Positions 27,185 to 38,687 are shown, counted from the stretch's first letter. The stretch is 64,000 nt of DNA from Loktanella sp. PT4BL (GCF_003201935.1 NZ_QJJL01000003.1:186001-250000), one strand, 5' to 3'. Translations and numbers: made by a program. Notes: generated by a model not told the origin, from the letters alone.

Positions 27185-30141
27185 TACTTTGTTCCTTCGA
27201 TGGTCAACGCATCATTCACGAGCGCTGTTTGTTCTGCTTTGTGTTTGCTGGCCAGACCTGTTGCAGGCGAGGCGGCGGCGGCGCGCCCGACATAGACAGG
27301 CCGTGTGTGTTTCGCTTTGGACCGTGTCAGCACCCATTCGATATTGGGTTCCATGAACGCCCATGCGCCCTGATTGCGCGGTTCTTCCTGACACCAGACC
27401 ATTTCGGCATTCTTGAACCGTTCGAGTTCCTTCATCGCCGATTGCGCAGGGAACGGATAGAATTGCTCGAACCGCAGGATATAAATATCGTCGATCCCGC
27501 GCGCGTCACGCTCTTCCAGCAGGTCGTAATAGACCTTGCCCGAACACATCACGACCCGTTTGATCTTGTCATCCGCCACCAGTTTGGTGTCGGAATTCCC
27601 CTGCTGGGCATCATCCCAGAGCACGCGGTGGAAGCTGGACCCTGTCGTGAACTCCTCTTTCTTGGACACGGCCAGTTTGTGCCGCAAAAGCGACTTGGGT
27701 GTCATCAGAATGAGCGGTTTGCGGTAGGTGCGGTGCAACTGCCGGCGCAGCAGGTGGAAGTAGTTCGCAGGTGTCGTGCAGTTGGCCACGATCCAGTTGT
27801 CGCCGCCACACATGGTCAGGAACCGTTCCAGACGCGCGCTGGAGTGTTCCGGCCCTTGCCCTTCGTACCCGTGTGGCAGCAGACAGACGAGGCCCGACAT
27901 GCGCAGCCATTTGCTTTCGCCCGAGCTGATGAACTGGTCGAACATGATCTGCGCGCCATTGGCGAAATCGCCGAACTGTGCTTCCCACAAGGTCAGCGCA
28001 TTGGGCTCCGCCAGCGAATAGCCGTACTCGAAACCCAGAACCGCATATTCCGACAGCATCGAATCGATGACTTCGTAATTGGCCTGGCCCTCGCGGATAT
28101 GGTTGAGCGGGTAGTAGCGCTCTTCGTTGTCCTGATTGATCAGGCCGGAATGCCGCTGGCTGAATGTCCCGCGTGTACTGTCCTGCCCCGAAAGGCGCAC
28201 AGGATAGCCTTCGGTCAGGAGCGACCCAAAAGCCAGTGCCTCGCCGGTTGCCCAGTCGATGCCCTCGCCGGTTTCGAACATGGTAGCCTTGGCCTCGAGC
28301 AGGCGCGCAACAGTTTTGTGCAACGGGAAATTCGCGGGCGCTTTGGTCAGCGCTTTGCCGATATCCGCGAAGGTCTTTTCCTCGATGGCGGTTGCACCGC
28401 GCTGATAGTCGTCCTTGTTGCGGTCCAGATGTGACCACTTGCCGTCCAGCCAGTCGGCCTTGTTGGGTTTGTAGGTTTTGCCGGCTTCGAATTCCTCGTT
28501 CAGATAGGCCTGGAACGCCGCCTTCATATCCTCGATTTCGCCTTCGGGGATTAGCCCGTCGCGCACCAGACGCTCGGTGTAGAGCGTCAGTGTGGTCTTT
28601 TGCTTTTTGATCTTTTTGTACATCACCGGATTGGTGAACATCGGCTCGTCGCCTTCGTTGTGACCAAAGCGGCGGTAGCAGATAATATCCAGCACCACGT
28701 CCTTGTGGAACTTCTGGCGGAATTCGGTCGCGACGCGGGCTGCGTGGACCACAGCCTCGGGGTCGTCGCCGTTGACGTGGAAGATAGGCGCCTCAACCAT
28801 CAGTGCAATATCGGTCGGGTAAGGGGAGGAGCGGCTGAAATGTGGTGCTGTGGTAAAGCCGATCTGGTTGTTCACCACGATATGCATGGTGCCGCCGGTC
28901 CTGTGACCTTTGAGACCGGACAGGCCAAAGCCTTCGGCCACAACGCCTTGGCCCGCAAAGGCAGCATCGCCGTGCAACAACACAGCCATAACCTTGGTAC
29001 GGTTCTTGTCGTTTTTCTGATCCTGCTTGGCGCGGACCTTGCCCAGAACAACAGGGTTCACCGCCTCAAGGTGCGAGGGGTTGGCCGTCAGCGACAGGTG
29101 GACTGAGTTATCATCAAAGGCGCGGTCGGATGAGGCACCAAGGTGGTATTTCACGTCGCCCGAGCCGTCCACGTCTTCGGGCTTGAACGACCCGCCCTGA
29201 AATTCGTTGAAGATCGCGCGGTAGGGTTTTTGCATCACGTTGGCGAGCACCGACAAACGGCCACGGTGCGGCATCCCGATGACGATATCCTCAAGACCCA
29301 ACTGACCACCGCGTTTGATGATCTGCTCCATCGCAGGGATCAGGCTTTCGCCGCCATCAAGGCCGAAACGCTTGGTGCCCATGTATTTGACGTGGAGGAA
29401 TTTTTCGAAACCCTCGGCCTGCACAAGGCTGTTCAGGATCGCTTTGCGCCCTTCCTTTGTGAAGGCGATTTCCTTGCCGTAGCCTTCAATCCGCTCTTTG
29501 AGCCAACCGGCCTCTTCGGGGTTGGAGATGTGCATGTATTGCAGCGCGAATGTGCCGCAATAGGTGCGCTGCACGATCGCCATGATCTCATTCATGGTCG
29601 CGACTTCGAGGCCAAGCACGTTGTCGATAAAGATCGGGCGGTCCATGTCGGCGGCGGTAAAGCCGTAGGATTTCGGGTCCAGCTCGGGGTGCGGAATATT
29701 CTCGCGCATGCCCAGTGGATCGAGGTCTGCAATCAGGTGGCCGCGAATTCGGTAGGCGCGGATGATCATCAGCGCGCGGATACTATCAAGCACCGCGTTG
29801 CGGACCTGATTTTCGTCCAGCGTCACGCCTTTTTCAGCGGCTTTTTCCTTGATTTTCTTGCCCGCCGCTTCGGGCTCAGCTGGCCACTGCCCATCGAGGG
29901 CTGCGGTCAGGTCATCGGAAGGCACAGGTGGCCAGTCAGTACGCGCCCAAGAGGGGCCTGCCGCCTCTGCTTTGGCATCGGCAGGGGTGTCACCCAAGGA
30001 CCGGAAGAACGCCTGCCAGCTTTCATCGACAGCACCGGGATTGTCGGCGTAGCGGGCGTAAAGCTGTTCGACATACTCTGCGTTATGGCCTTGCAGGAAT
30101 GAAGAAGCGTGGAAAACGTCGTTGGGGGATTGGTCGTTCAT
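27184..30141 (-). CDS. sucA: 2-oxoglutarate dehydrogenase E1 component
   Basis: 985 residues, the standard length for bacterial OdhA/SucA. The N-terminal assembly segment ([19 protein letters not shown], then WQAFFRSLG) is followed by the ThDP-dependent domains ([37 protein letters not shown] carries the ThDP/Mg GDxAF motif; [12 protein letters not shown]) and the C-terminal transketolase-like domains ending [17 protein letters not shown] and [12 protein letters not shown]. It decarboxylates 2-oxoglutarate and succinylates the E2 lipoyl group. It is transcribed after sucD, with a pair of REP-like hairpins in the 101-bp gap. Confidence 0.97.
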
Positions 30142-30172
30142 AAGTTGACCTCAGTGGGTTGCCGATGATGAG

Positions 30173-30237
30173 GTCCCGGATCGGGTCCGGGACTACGTTG
30201 GATATGGGCTGAGGTCCCGGACCTGATCCGGGACCTC
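30173..30237. repeat. Pair of REP-like palindromes between sucD and sucA
   Basis: GTCCCGGA-TCGGG-TCCGGGAC (30173-30193) and GAGGTCCCGGA-CCTGA-TCCGGGACCTC (30211-30237): 8- and 11-bp perfect stems with 5-nt loops and centres 41 bp apart. They match the pair at 25434-25498 in stem sequence, loop length and spacing. Confidence 0.75.
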
Positions 30238-30242
30238 GCGTT

Positions 30243-31127
30243 TTATTTGCCGATCGCTTCCAGCACAGCTTCACCCAGTGTCGCTGGGCTGTCGGCTACG
30301 ATGATACCTGCGGACTTCATCGCTTCGATCTTGCTTTCCGCGTCACCTTTGCCGCCTGCGACAATCGCACCGGCGTGGCCCATGCGGCGGCCCGGAGGGG
30401 CGGTGCGGCCTGCGATGAAACCGGCTGTTGGCTTCCAGCGGCCCTTTTTCTTCTGCTGGGTCAGGAATTCGGCGGCCTCTTCCTCGGCGGACCCGCCGAT
30501 TTCGCCGATCATGATGATCGAATGTGTCTCATCGTCATCAAGGAACATATCCAGCACGTCGATGTGCTCGGTCCCTTTGATCGGGTCGCCGCCGATACCC
30601 ACGGCGGTGGACTGGCCCAGACCGCTGTCGGATGTCTGTTTCACAGCCTCATATGTCAGGGTACCGGAACGGGAGACAACGCCGACCGAGCCGCGCTTGT
30701 GGATGTGGCCGGGCATGATGCCGATCTTGCAGGCATCTGGCGTGATGACGCCCGGGCAGTTTGGCCCGATCAGGCGGGATTTGGAGCCTTCGAGCGCGCG
30801 CTTGACGCGCATCATGTCGAGGACAGGGATGCCTTCGGTGATGCAGATGATCAGTTCCATTTCGGCGTCGATGGCCTCAAGGATTGAGTCCGCTGCGAAA
30901 GGCGGCGGCACGTAGATGACAGAGGCATTGGCCTCGGTCACATGTTTGGCTTCGTGCACCGAGTTGAAGATCGGCAGGTCGAGGTGCGTCTGACCGCCTT
31001 TGCCGGGGGTCACGCCGCCGACCATTTTGGTGCCGTAGGCAATCGCTTGCTCGGAGTGGAATGTGCCCTGTGAACCGGTAAGGCCCTGACAGATCACTTT
31101 GGTGTTTTCGTTTACGAGAATGGCCAT
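30243..31127 (-). CDS. sucD: Succinyl-CoA synthetase alpha subunit
   Basis: 294 residues. The CoA-binding N-terminal domain ([29 protein letters not shown]) is followed by the ligase domain containing the phosphohistidine His251 in [17 protein letters not shown]. With SucC it interconverts succinyl-CoA and succinate with nucleotide triphosphate formation. It is encoded 54 bp after sucC. Confidence 0.97.
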   Translation of the reverse strand: MAILVNENTKVICQGLTGSQGTFHSEQAIAYGTKMVGGVTPGKGGQTHLDLPIFNSVHEAKHVTEANASVIYVPPPFAADSILEAIDAEMELIICITEGIPVLDMMRVKRALEGSKSRLIGPNCPGVITPDACKIGIMPGHIHKRGSVGVVSRSGTLTYEAVKQTSDSGLGQSTAVGIGGDPIKGTEHIDVLDMFLDDDETHSIIMIGEIGGSAEEEAAEFLTQQKKKGRWKPTAGFIAGRTAPPGRRMGHAGAIVAGGKGDAESKIEAMKSAGIIVADSPATLGEAVLEAIGK

Positions 31128-31157
31128 GTTGGTGGCTCCTTAAAATCTTTGCATCGC

Positions 31158-31172
31158 GTGGGTTGCACCCAC
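31158..31172. repeat. Short hairpin GTGGGT-TGC-ACCCAC between sucC and sucD
   Basis: A 6-bp stem with a 3-nt loop in the 54-bp sucC-sucD gap. It is a shortened relative of the 25941-25978 stem-loop. Its function is unclear. Confidence 0.45.
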
Positions 31173-31181
31173 CCTGCGGGA

Positions 31182-32375
31182 TTACCCTTTGACGGCTTTC
31201 ACGATCTTCTGCGCGCCATCTTTCAGGTCGTCTGCTGCGATCACATCAAGGCCGGAGTTCTGGATGATCTCTTTGCCTTTTTCCACATTCGTCCCCTCAA
31301 GGCGCACAACAAGCGGCACCTGCAGGCCAACCTCTTTCACAGCCGCGATCACGCCCTCTGCGATGACATCACAGCGCATGATGCCGCCGAAGATGTTCAC
31401 AAGAATCCCTTTGACGTTGGGGTCGGAGGTGATGATCTTGAAGGCCTCGGTCACCTTCTCTTTCGTTGCGCCGCCGCCTACGTCGAGGAAGTTGGCAGGT
31501 TCGGCACCGTAGAGTTTGATGATGTCCATTGTCGCCATGGCAAGACCTGCACCGTTGACCATGCAGCCGATTTCGCCGTCGAGGGCGATATAGTTCAGGT
31601 CGAATTTCGAGGCTGCCAGTTCCTTGGGGTCTTCTTCGGTTTCGTCGCGCAGGGCGGCGATATCGGCGTGGCGGTAAATGGCGTTGCCGTCGAAAGCGAC
31701 CTTGGCGTCGAGCACCTTGAGATCACCGCCGTCTGTGACGATCAGCGGGTTGATTTCCAGCATCTCCATGTCTTTTTCGGTGAAGGCGCGGTAGAGGTTG
31801 CCCATCAGCGCGACGCACTGCTTGATCTGGTTGCCTTTCAGCCCCAGTGCGAAAGCAACGCGGCGGCCGTGGAACGGCTGGTAGCCGGTGGCCGGATCAA
31901 CGGTGAAGTTGAGGATTTTCTCGGGCGTGTTTTCGGCCACTTCTTCGATGTCCATGCCGCCCTCGGTCGACACGACAAAGCCGATGCGGCTTGTCGCGCG
32001 GTCGACCAGCAGGGCGAGGTACATTTCTGTCTCGATGCCGGAGCCGTCTTCGATGTAGATGCGGTTGACCTGCTTGCCTGCAGGGCCGGTCTGGTGCGTG
32101 ACCAAGGTGCGGCCCAGCATCTTCTTGGCTTCCTGTGCGGCCTCTTCGACCGATTTGGCCAGACGCACGCCGCCGGCCTCGCCGGCATCAGCCTCTTTGA
32201 ATTTGCCTTTGCCGCGGCCACCGGCGTGGATCTGGGCTTTGACAACCCACAGAGGGCCATCAAGTTCGCCTGCTGCGGTTTTGGCGTCCTCGGCGCGGGT
32301 GACGGGGCGGCCATCAGAGACGGGCGCGCCATAGCTGCGCAGCAAGGCTTTGGCCTGGTATTCGTGAATGTTCAT
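31182..32375 (-). CDS. sucC: Succinyl-CoA synthetase beta subunit
   Basis: 397 residues starting [16 protein letters not shown], the canonical family start; an in-frame ATG 33 bases upstream is rejected because GGAATT precedes the chosen one. The ATP-grasp domain ([25 protein letters not shown], with Glu for Mg binding) is followed by a ligase domain ([32 protein letters not shown]). It is the first gene of the sucCDAB operon. A pair of TTTGTGATCACA palindromes lies about 95-130 bp upstream. Confidence 0.97.
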   Translation of the reverse strand: MNIHEYQAKALLRSYGAPVSDGRPVTRAEDAKTAAGELDGPLWVVKAQIHAGGRGKGKFKEADAGEAGGVRLAKSVEEAAQEAKKMLGRTLVTHQTGPAGKQVNRIYIEDGSGIETEMYLALLVDRATSRIGFVVSTEGGMDIEEVAENTPEKILNFTVDPATGYQPFHGRRVAFALGLKGNQIKQCVALMGNLYRAFTEKDMEMLEINPLIVTDGGDLKVLDAKVAFDGNAIYRHADIAALRDETEEDPKELAASKFDLNYIALDGEIGCMVNGAGLAMATMDIIKLYGAEPANFLDVGGGATKEKVTEAFKIITSDPNVKGILVNIFGGIMRCDVIAEGVIAAVKEVGLQVPLVVRLEGTNVEKGKEIIQNSGLDVIAADDLKDGAQKIVKAVKG

Positions 32376-32469
32376 AAGACAATTCCAATTTGGCTTCGGT
32401 TGCGGCACCTAAACATGGAAAAACCGCGCTATATAAGCGAAAAATCCGAAACCAGGGGAAAATCGAACA

Positions 32470-32505
32470 TTTGTGATCACAGTAAAAAAATCTGTGATCA
32501 CAAAA
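32470..32505. promoter_or_regulatory. Paired TTTGTGATCACA palindromes upstream of sucC
   Basis: TTTGTGATCACA at 32470-32481 and TGTGATCACAAAA at 32493-32505 have centres exactly 21 bp apart. The region is shared by sucC (minus) and the glycosyltransferase (plus). The same pair with identical spacing stands before sdhC (38688-38722), and a single site sits at the GntR gene (21822-21837). Confidence 0.75.
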
Positions 32506-32570
32506 GGCAAGTCACGCTCAGATTGTGTCCGTTTAATCCGTTTTGAAAGATTCGTGACTATGATAGCAAA

Positions 32571-33587
32571 GTGCCGATGTTGACAGAAACACCCTCATGG
32601 GCCGTCGTTGCGACCGTTGATGAACCTCCTGCGTTGTTGCAGGCCTTTGTGGCCTGGCACCTGTCGCTTGGGGCGGCGCAGGTGTTTTTGTATCTTGACC
32701 GCCCGTCTGCGGCGGGATCGGTTGATTTAACCCATTTGCCGCAGGTGACGGTCGTGGCATGTGATGCAGCGCATTGGCAGCGCTTTGGAAAGCCGCGCCC
32801 GCATCGCCATGAGATCCGGCAGGTGCGCAATGCGCAGGATGCCTATCAGCGCACAGCGGCGGATTGGATTTTGCATTGTGACGCGGATGAGTATCTGCGC
32901 GCGGCCATGCCTGTGGCGGATATCCTGGCCGGAATTGAGGCCGAGACCGAATGTTTCATTCTGGGCGTCGCAGAACGTGTCCACCCGATGGGCAAGATCG
33001 GTGCGGGCATCTTTGATGGTGCGTTCCGGCGTCCGTTTCAGGGACCCGCCAAGCGGGGGGCTGCGATCTTTGGTGCGGATTTCACGATGACCAACCGGGG
33101 GCTGACGGGGCATGCGCAGGGCAAGGCTTTTGTGCGGACGGGGCGGGGGCTGCATATGTCGATCCACCGTCCAAGACGGCCCAAGGCAGGCCAAGAGGTT
33201 GTCAGTACGCGCGCGACTAACGAGGTACTGGAGCTTTTGCATTTCGAAGGGCTGACGCCACACTACTGGTTCTACAAACTGTCGCGGATGATACAGGCGC
33301 TGAACGAAGATGACGGGATGCCACCGTCAGCTCACCGGCGGCGGCAGGCAGAGGCGTTGATGGCGGCACCGGAGTTGGCAGACGGTCTTTATCACCGTCT
33401 GAAATCTGTTGATGCACCAACCATCAAGGCATTGGTCGAGCGCGGGCTTTGGGACGACCGCGCCTTTGATCCGGCGCCTGTGGTGGCAAGGTATTTTGCA
33501 GGACAGGTGGCAGATGCAAGCCCGCAGGCCATTGATGACTGGCTGGCGACCAACAAGACCCATGTGACCGACTATCTGCAGAAATAA
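32571..33587 (+). CDS. Glycosyltransferase family 2-like protein (PF13704 type)
   Basis: 338 residues from a GTG at 32571; an ATG at 32577 is an equally possible start. A Rossmann-like N-terminus (VVATVDEPPALLQAFVAWHLSLGA) and the metal-binding DADEYL motif near residue 100 mark the family, often linked to capsule or exopolysaccharide. The C-terminal part (about 220-338) is helical and unassigned. It is inserted between mdh and sucC in the opposite orientation, sharing the promoter region with sucC, so the TCA regulator could affect it. The sugar donor and acceptor are unknown. Confidence 0.78.
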   Translation: MPMLTETPSWAVVATVDEPPALLQAFVAWHLSLGAAQVFLYLDRPSAAGSVDLTHLPQVTVVACDAAHWQRFGKPRPHRHEIRQVRNAQDAYQRTAADWILHCDADEYLRAAMPVADILAGIEAETECFILGVAERVHPMGKIGAGIFDGAFRRPFQGPAKRGAAIFGADFTMTNRGLTGHAQGKAFVRTGRGLHMSIHRPRRPKAGQEVVSTRATNEVLELLHFEGLTPHYWFYKLSRMIQALNEDDGMPPSAHRRRQAEALMAAPELADGLYHRLKSVDAPTIKALVERGLWDDRAFDPAPVVARYFAGQVADASPQAIDDWLATNKTHVTDYLQK

Positions 33588-33615
33588 AAAGGGCCGCCCC
33601 GTGGGGCAGCCCTTT
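33588..33615. terminator. Bidirectional terminator between glycosyltransferase and mdh
   Basis: AAAGGGCCGCCCC-GT-GGGGCAGCCCTTT: a strong GC stem with one internal mismatch, flanked by A and T runs on both sides. It lies just after the glycosyltransferase stop and just after the convergent mdh stop, so it can serve both. Confidence 0.85.
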
Positions 33616-33637
33616 GCATTGCTGATGTGCAGCGCGC

Positions 33638-34684
<1,047 letters not shown>

Positions 34685-34760
34685 TCACCCTCAGCACAGT
34701 AGCCAAGCGGTTTGGTTGGCGCTAACGATGCTGGAATGATGGATATTTTGGACTGCTTAC

Positions 34761-35516
34761 GTGATTGAATTCGGATGGCAATTTTTTGTGGTGGGCATCC
34801 CCGCAATCATCTTTGGCGGCATGTCCAAGGCCGGTTTTGGGTCGGGTGCGGCCTTTGTGGGCGGTGCGATTCTGGCGCTCGTGGTCCCGCCGGGGGCTGC
34901 GTTGGGGATTGTTTTGCCGCTCTTTATGCTCGTGGATGCCGCGACGCTCAAACCCTATTGGGGCAAGTGGCATTGGCCGTCCGCCAAGGGATTGATGATC
35001 GGGGCGGTGCCGGGGTGCATCATCGCGGCATGGCTTTATGCCTCGGTGGATGCGGATGTGTTCCGGTTGTTGATCGGGGCGATCTGTCTGGCGTTTGTTG
35101 CCTTTCAATGGGCGCGGGCCTTGGGGTGGCTCAAGATCCCGATCATGCCGTTTTCTGCGCCTTTTGCATGGATCGCGGGCATGGTCAGCGGGTTCACCAG
35201 CTTTATCAGCCATGCGGGTGGCCCGCCGTCTGCGGTGTTTTTGCTGTCACAGGGCCTGAGCAAGACCACGTTTCAAGCGACCACGGTGGTTGTCTTTTGG
35301 GCGGTGAACTGGATGAAGGCGGTGCCCTATGCGTTTCTGGGCATCTTCAGCTGGGACACCATGATGGGAAGCCTTTTGCTGGCACCATTCGCCCTGATTG
35401 GTGCGTGGCTGGGCGTAAAGGCCCACTACTGGATACCGGAGCGTTTGTTCTTTGGGCTGACGTATGTCTTGCTGCTTTTGACAGGTGTCCGGCTTATCTG
35501 GATTGCTTTGAGCTAA
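34761..35516 (+). CDS. TauE/SafE-family permease
   Basis: 251 residues from a GTG at 34761, with about eight hydrophobic helices. The two family half-motifs are visible: GGMSKAGFGSGAAFVGGAIL near the N-terminus and GMVSGFTSFISHAGGPP in the middle. The family exports or imports sulfite, sulfoacetate or other small anions. DHPS catabolism elsewhere in the window would produce sulfite, but adjacency does not support a specific link. It is divergent from mdh. Confidence 0.85.
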   Translation: MIEFGWQFFVVGIPAIIFGGMSKAGFGSGAAFVGGAILALVVPPGAALGIVLPLFMLVDAATLKPYWGKWHWPSAKGLMIGAVPGCIIAAWLYASVDADVFRLLIGAICLAFVAFQWARALGWLKIPIMPFSAPFAWIAGMVSGFTSFISHAGGPPSAVFLLSQGLSKTTFQATTVVVFWAVNWMKAVPYAFLGIFSWDTMMGSLLLAPFALIGAWLGVKAHYWIPERLFFGLTYVLLLLTGVRLIWIALS

Positions 35517-35532
35517 GCCGGACCACTGGTTC

Positions 35533-35844
35533 TCAGCTTTGGCTGTCGAAATTCGCCAGAGGTTCGTTCACGTATTGGTAGGCCTGTCCTGCGGCGGCGA
35601 GACATGTCAGCCCGCCTGGGCGGGTGATAGTGATGGTCCAAGAGCCTGTGTCCATGGATGCAAAGACTTCCACCACGGAATTATCGCTGGTGAGCCCGAT
35701 GGATTGGCGGCTTTCGCCATAGCGTTCGCCCAAGCGTTCGACGACCGTGGCATGGTCGGCGCAGTTGCCTTGGGCATGGGCCTGTTGTGCCGCCAGCATC
35801 ATGGCCGCGATCCCGAAGGACATCAGGAATAAGATCGGTTTCAT
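35533..35844 (-). CDS. Small secreted hypothetical protein
   Basis: 103 residues from MKPILFLMSFGIAAMM (AAGGGG upstream; a further ATG 18 bases earlier is less likely). The signal peptide ends near AQQAHAQ. The mature part of about 78 residues has two cysteines (GNCADHA and GGLTCLAAAGQAY) that could form a disulfide. A similar small secreted type is common in Rhodobacteraceae, but no function is known to me. It is convergent with the TauE gene. Confidence 0.75.
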   Translation of the reverse strand: MKPILFLMSFGIAAMMLAAQQAHAQGNCADHATVVERLGERYGESRQSIGLTSDNSVVEVFASMDTGSWTITITRPGGLTCLAAAGQAYQYVNEPLANFDSQS

Positions 35845-36028
35845 TTGGTTCCCCTTGTGCAAAGCGGATCACGGTGATCCGTCATAGGACCAAGTGTCAG
35901 GGGAGCATGCGCAGAATTGGTTAACACACCGTAACGATGGGGCCGGTCGCTGCGTTGCGGCAATTTAGACTTGAATGATTAGTTAGTTTCTGGCCTTTTC
36001 CGCGCAACATTATTGCGAGGAAGATTCG

Positions 36029-36871
36029 ATGCATAGCCGCCCTTACCGCTCCGCCCTCTATATCCCCGGATCCAAGGATCGGGCCCTGGAGAAGGCGCGG
36101 GGGTTGCCGGTGGATGTGATCCTGTTTGATCTGGAAGACGCGGTCTCGCCTGATGCCAAGGTCGCGGCGCGGGATACGCTTTACGCTGCCCTTGCGGATG
36201 GCGGCTATGGTCCGCGTTTGAAAATCGTGCGGATCAACGGGCTCGATACGGAATGGGGTGCGGCCGATGCTGCTGCGGTTGCGGCGATGGATTGTGACGC
36301 GATCCTGCTGCCCAAGGTGAACGGTCCTGCTGATGTCGACGCGCTGGCGGCGCTGGTGCCTGACCTGACGATCTGGGCGATGATGGAAACGCCCGAGGGC
36401 GTCTTGAATGCTGCAAGCATTGCCAAGCATCCACGGATGGCGGGCTTTGTGCTGGGGACGAATGATCTGGCGAAGGATCTGAATTCGCGGACCCGTGCGG
36501 CGCTGACGATGGCCTTGCAGCATTGCCTGCTGGCGGCCAAGGCTGCGGGGATTGTGGCGTTGGACGGTGTCTATAATGCCTTCAAGGACGAGGACGGTTT
36601 GCGCGCCGAATGCGAAGAGGGCCGTGATATGGGATTTGATGGCAAGACCCTGATCCACCCCGCGCAGGTGGCGATTGCCAATGCCGCCTTTGGCCCGACC
36701 GAGGCCGAGATTGATCTGGCCCGCCGCCAGATTGCGGCCTTTGAAGAAGCCGAGGCCGAAGGGCAGGGTGTGGCTGTTGTGGACGGGCGCATCGTTGAGA
36801 ACTTGCATATCGTCACGGCGCGCGCGACGTTGGCGAAAGCTGAGGCTATCGCTGCATTGGAGACGGCATGA
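36029..36871 (+). CDS. mcl2: CoA ester lyase of the HpcH/HpaI family, (3S)-malyl-CoA thioesterase-like (Mcl2)
   Basis: 280 residues. A TIM-barrel citrate-lyase-beta-like fold is shown by YRSALYIPGSKDRALEKA, VILFDLEDAVSP (Mg/acyl-CoA site), AMMETPEGVL and GFDGKTLIHPAQV. In Rhodobacter sphaeroides the Mcl2 homologue, which hydrolyses (S)-malyl-CoA, sits upstream of mch and the sdh genes, the same order as here. The malyl-CoA/methylmalyl-CoA lyase Mcl1 is a longer paralogue and would be elsewhere. The distinction between lyase and thioesterase rests on synteny and length. Confidence 0.82.
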   Translation: MHSRPYRSALYIPGSKDRALEKARGLPVDVILFDLEDAVSPDAKVAARDTLYAALADGGYGPRLKIVRINGLDTEWGAADAAAVAAMDCDAILLPKVNGPADVDALAALVPDLTIWAMMETPEGVLNAASIAKHPRMAGFVLGTNDLAKDLNSRTRAALTMALQHCLLAAKAAGIVALDGVYNAFKDEDGLRAECEEGRDMGFDGKTLIHPAQVAIANAAFGPTEAEIDLARRQIAAFEEAEAEGQGVAVVDGRIVENLHIVTARATLAKAEAIAALETA

Positions 36872-37422
36872 CACTACTAATCGCTGGCGTTGCCCTTTGG
36901 TGGGCAGCACATTTATTCAAACGGCTTGCACCGGGGGCGCGGGCCGCGCTGGGCGGCGCGGGCTATCCGGTAATGGCTGTCGCCATACTGCTGAGCGTCG
37001 TTTTAATGGTGCTGGGCTACCGCGCGGCGGATGGCGCGGTGTATTGGGGACGCAGCCCGATGTGGGTGGGTATCAACAACCTGCTGATGATCGTGGCCTT
37101 CTATTTCTACGCCGCCAGTGCTGCGAAGGGCGCGAAAATCTGGCTGGGCACCAAAGTGCGGCATCCGCAACTGACCGGTTTCTCGATCTGGGCCGTCGCG
37201 CATTTGCTGGTGAATGGCGATACGGCATCATTTATCCTGTTCGGCGGATTGCTGGCCTGGGCGATCGTGGAAATCCTGCTGATCAATGCGCAGGAAGGGC
37301 CATGGCAGCGCCCCGCACGTGCACCGTTCAAGAAAGAAATCGTCGCCGTCGTCGTGACTATTGTCGTCACGGTCGTGGTGATGGGTATCCACTACGCGCT
37401 TGGCGTCACACCCTGGGGGTAA
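36868..37422 (+). CDS. NnrU-family membrane protein
   Basis: 184 residues with five to six hydrophobic segments; the motifs RHPQLTGFSIWAVAHLLVNGD and AHLFKRLAPGAR are typical of the NnrU family, first noted near nitric-oxide metabolism genes. No denitrification genes are in this window. It overlaps mcl2 by ATGA and is followed after 4 bp by a DUF1737 gene. Its role in the ethylmalonyl-CoA cluster is unknown. Confidence 0.85.
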   Translation: MTLLIAGVALWWAAHLFKRLAPGARAALGGAGYPVMAVAILLSVVLMVLGYRAADGAVYWGRSPMWVGINNLLMIVAFYFYAASAAKGAKIWLGTKVRHPQLTGFSIWAVAHLLVNGDTASFILFGGLLAWAIVEILLINAQEGPWQRPARAPFKKEIVAVVVTIVVTVVVMGIHYALGVTPWG

Positions 37423-37426
37423 GCAG

Positions 37427-37630
37427 GTGAAAATCTATCGTTTGTTGACTGAGGATGACACCTCGGCGTTCTGCCACAAAGTGTCCGAGGCTTTGTCCAA
37501 GGGGTGGGAGCTTTATGGCGATCCGACCTATGCCTATGACCACGCGAATGGCGTCATGCGCTGCGGGCAGGCCGTGACGAAAGAGATCGACACGCCCTAT
37601 TCGCCGGACATGAAGTTAGGGAAGCAATGA
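37427..37630 (+). CDS. DUF1737 domain small protein
   Basis: 67 residues from a GTG at 37427. The sequence KIYRLLTEDDTSAFCHKVSEALSKGWELYGDPTYAYD is the DUF1737 signature (small one-domain proteins of about 60 residues). It sits between nnrU (4 bp) and mch (ATGA overlap), so it is cotranscribed with ethylmalonyl-CoA pathway genes. Its function is unknown. Confidence 0.83.
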   Translation: MKIYRLLTEDDTSAFCHKVSEALSKGWELYGDPTYAYDHANGVMRCGQAVTKEIDTPYSPDMKLGKQ

Positions 37631-38652
37631 CCAAGACGAACGCAGGCCGTTTCTTTGAGGATTACGCCGTGGGTGATGTGATTACCCACGCTGTGCCCCG
37701 CACAGTCTCTGGCGGAGAGCGCGCGCTTTATCACGCGCTCTATCCCGTCCGTGGTGCGCTTTATTCCTCGGATGAATTCGCGCGTGCCTGCGGTTTGCCT
37801 GCGTCGCCTGTCGATGATCTGATCACGTTTCACACGGTTTTTGGCAAGACTGTGCCCGATGTATCGCTGAATGCGGTGGCAAATCTGGGTTACGCCGAGG
37901 GGCGCTGGCTGCGGCCTGTTTATGCCGGTGATACGCTGGTGTCGCAGAGCGAGGTGATTGGCGTCAAACAGAACTCGAACGGGAAATCCGGTGTGGTCTG
38001 GGTGCGCACCTCGGGGCGCAACCAGCGCGGCGAGGAAGTGCTGAGCTATGTGCGCTGGGTGATGGTGCGCAAGCGGGGCGAGGGGGAAGCGCCCGAGACG
38101 GTGATTCCTGATCTGGCGGAGGCTGTCGCTGTTGGTGATCTGGTGGTCCCTCAGGGGCTGACCTTCGAGGATTACGATTTCACCTTGGCCGGTGAGCCAC
38201 ATCGCTTGCGCGATTATGCTGTGGGCGAAGTGATTGACCATGTCGATGGTGTCACAATTGAAGAGGCCGAGCATATGCTGGCCACCCGTCTGTGGCAGAA
38301 CACCGCCAAGGTGCATTTTGATGCAACCAACCGCGCCGACGGCAAGCGGCTGATTTACGGCGGGCATGTGATTTCGCTCGCGCGGGCGCTGTCGTTCAAT
38401 GGGCTGGCTAATGCGCAGATGATTGTCGCGTTGAACGGGGGCGCGCATGCGAACCCCTGTTTTGCCGGTGTCACGGTGCGCGCGTGGTCCGAAGTGTTGG
38501 ATGTTGCCGAAACGGATGCGCCGGGTGTCGGTGCGATCCGCCTGCGGTTGGTGGCGACCAAGGGTACCGCAGGTGTGCTGCGCGGGGATGATGGCAAGTA
38601 TCACGCGGATGTGCTGCTTGATCTGGATTACTGGGCATTGATGCCGGTGTGA
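37627..38652 (+). CDS. mch: Mesaconyl-CoA hydratase (beta-methylmalyl-CoA dehydratase)
   Basis: 341 residues made of two hot-dog (MaoC-like) domains: the first starts GRFFEDYAVGDVITHAVPRTVSGGERALYHALYP, the second from about residue 175 (GLTFEDYDFTLAGE). It matches the two-domain Mch of the ethylmalonyl-CoA pathway, which hydrates mesaconyl-CoA to (2R,3S)-beta-methylmalyl-CoA. The neighbours mcl2 upstream and sdh downstream match the Rhodobacter arrangement. Confidence 0.92.
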   Translation: MTKTNAGRFFEDYAVGDVITHAVPRTVSGGERALYHALYPVRGALYSSDEFARACGLPASPVDDLITFHTVFGKTVPDVSLNAVANLGYAEGRWLRPVYAGDTLVSQSEVIGVKQNSNGKSGVVWVRTSGRNQRGEEVLSYVRWVMVRKRGEGEAPETVIPDLAEAVAVGDLVVPQGLTFEDYDFTLAGEPHRLRDYAVGEVIDHVDGVTIEEAEHMLATRLWQNTAKVHFDATNRADGKRLIYGGHVISLARALSFNGLANAQMIVALNGGAHANPCFAGVTVRAWSEVLDVAETDAPGVGAIRLRLVATKGTAGVLRGDDGKYHADVLLDLDYWALMPV

Positions 38653-38687
38653 CGCGGGCTAACCTCTCGTTTGAGCCCGGAACGACA

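Noticed and set aside
31149..32546. A 465-codon plus-strand frame opposite sucC
   Set aside because: It is the shadow of an intact succinyl-CoA synthetase beta gene; its end runs into the sucC promoter and the palindrome pair.
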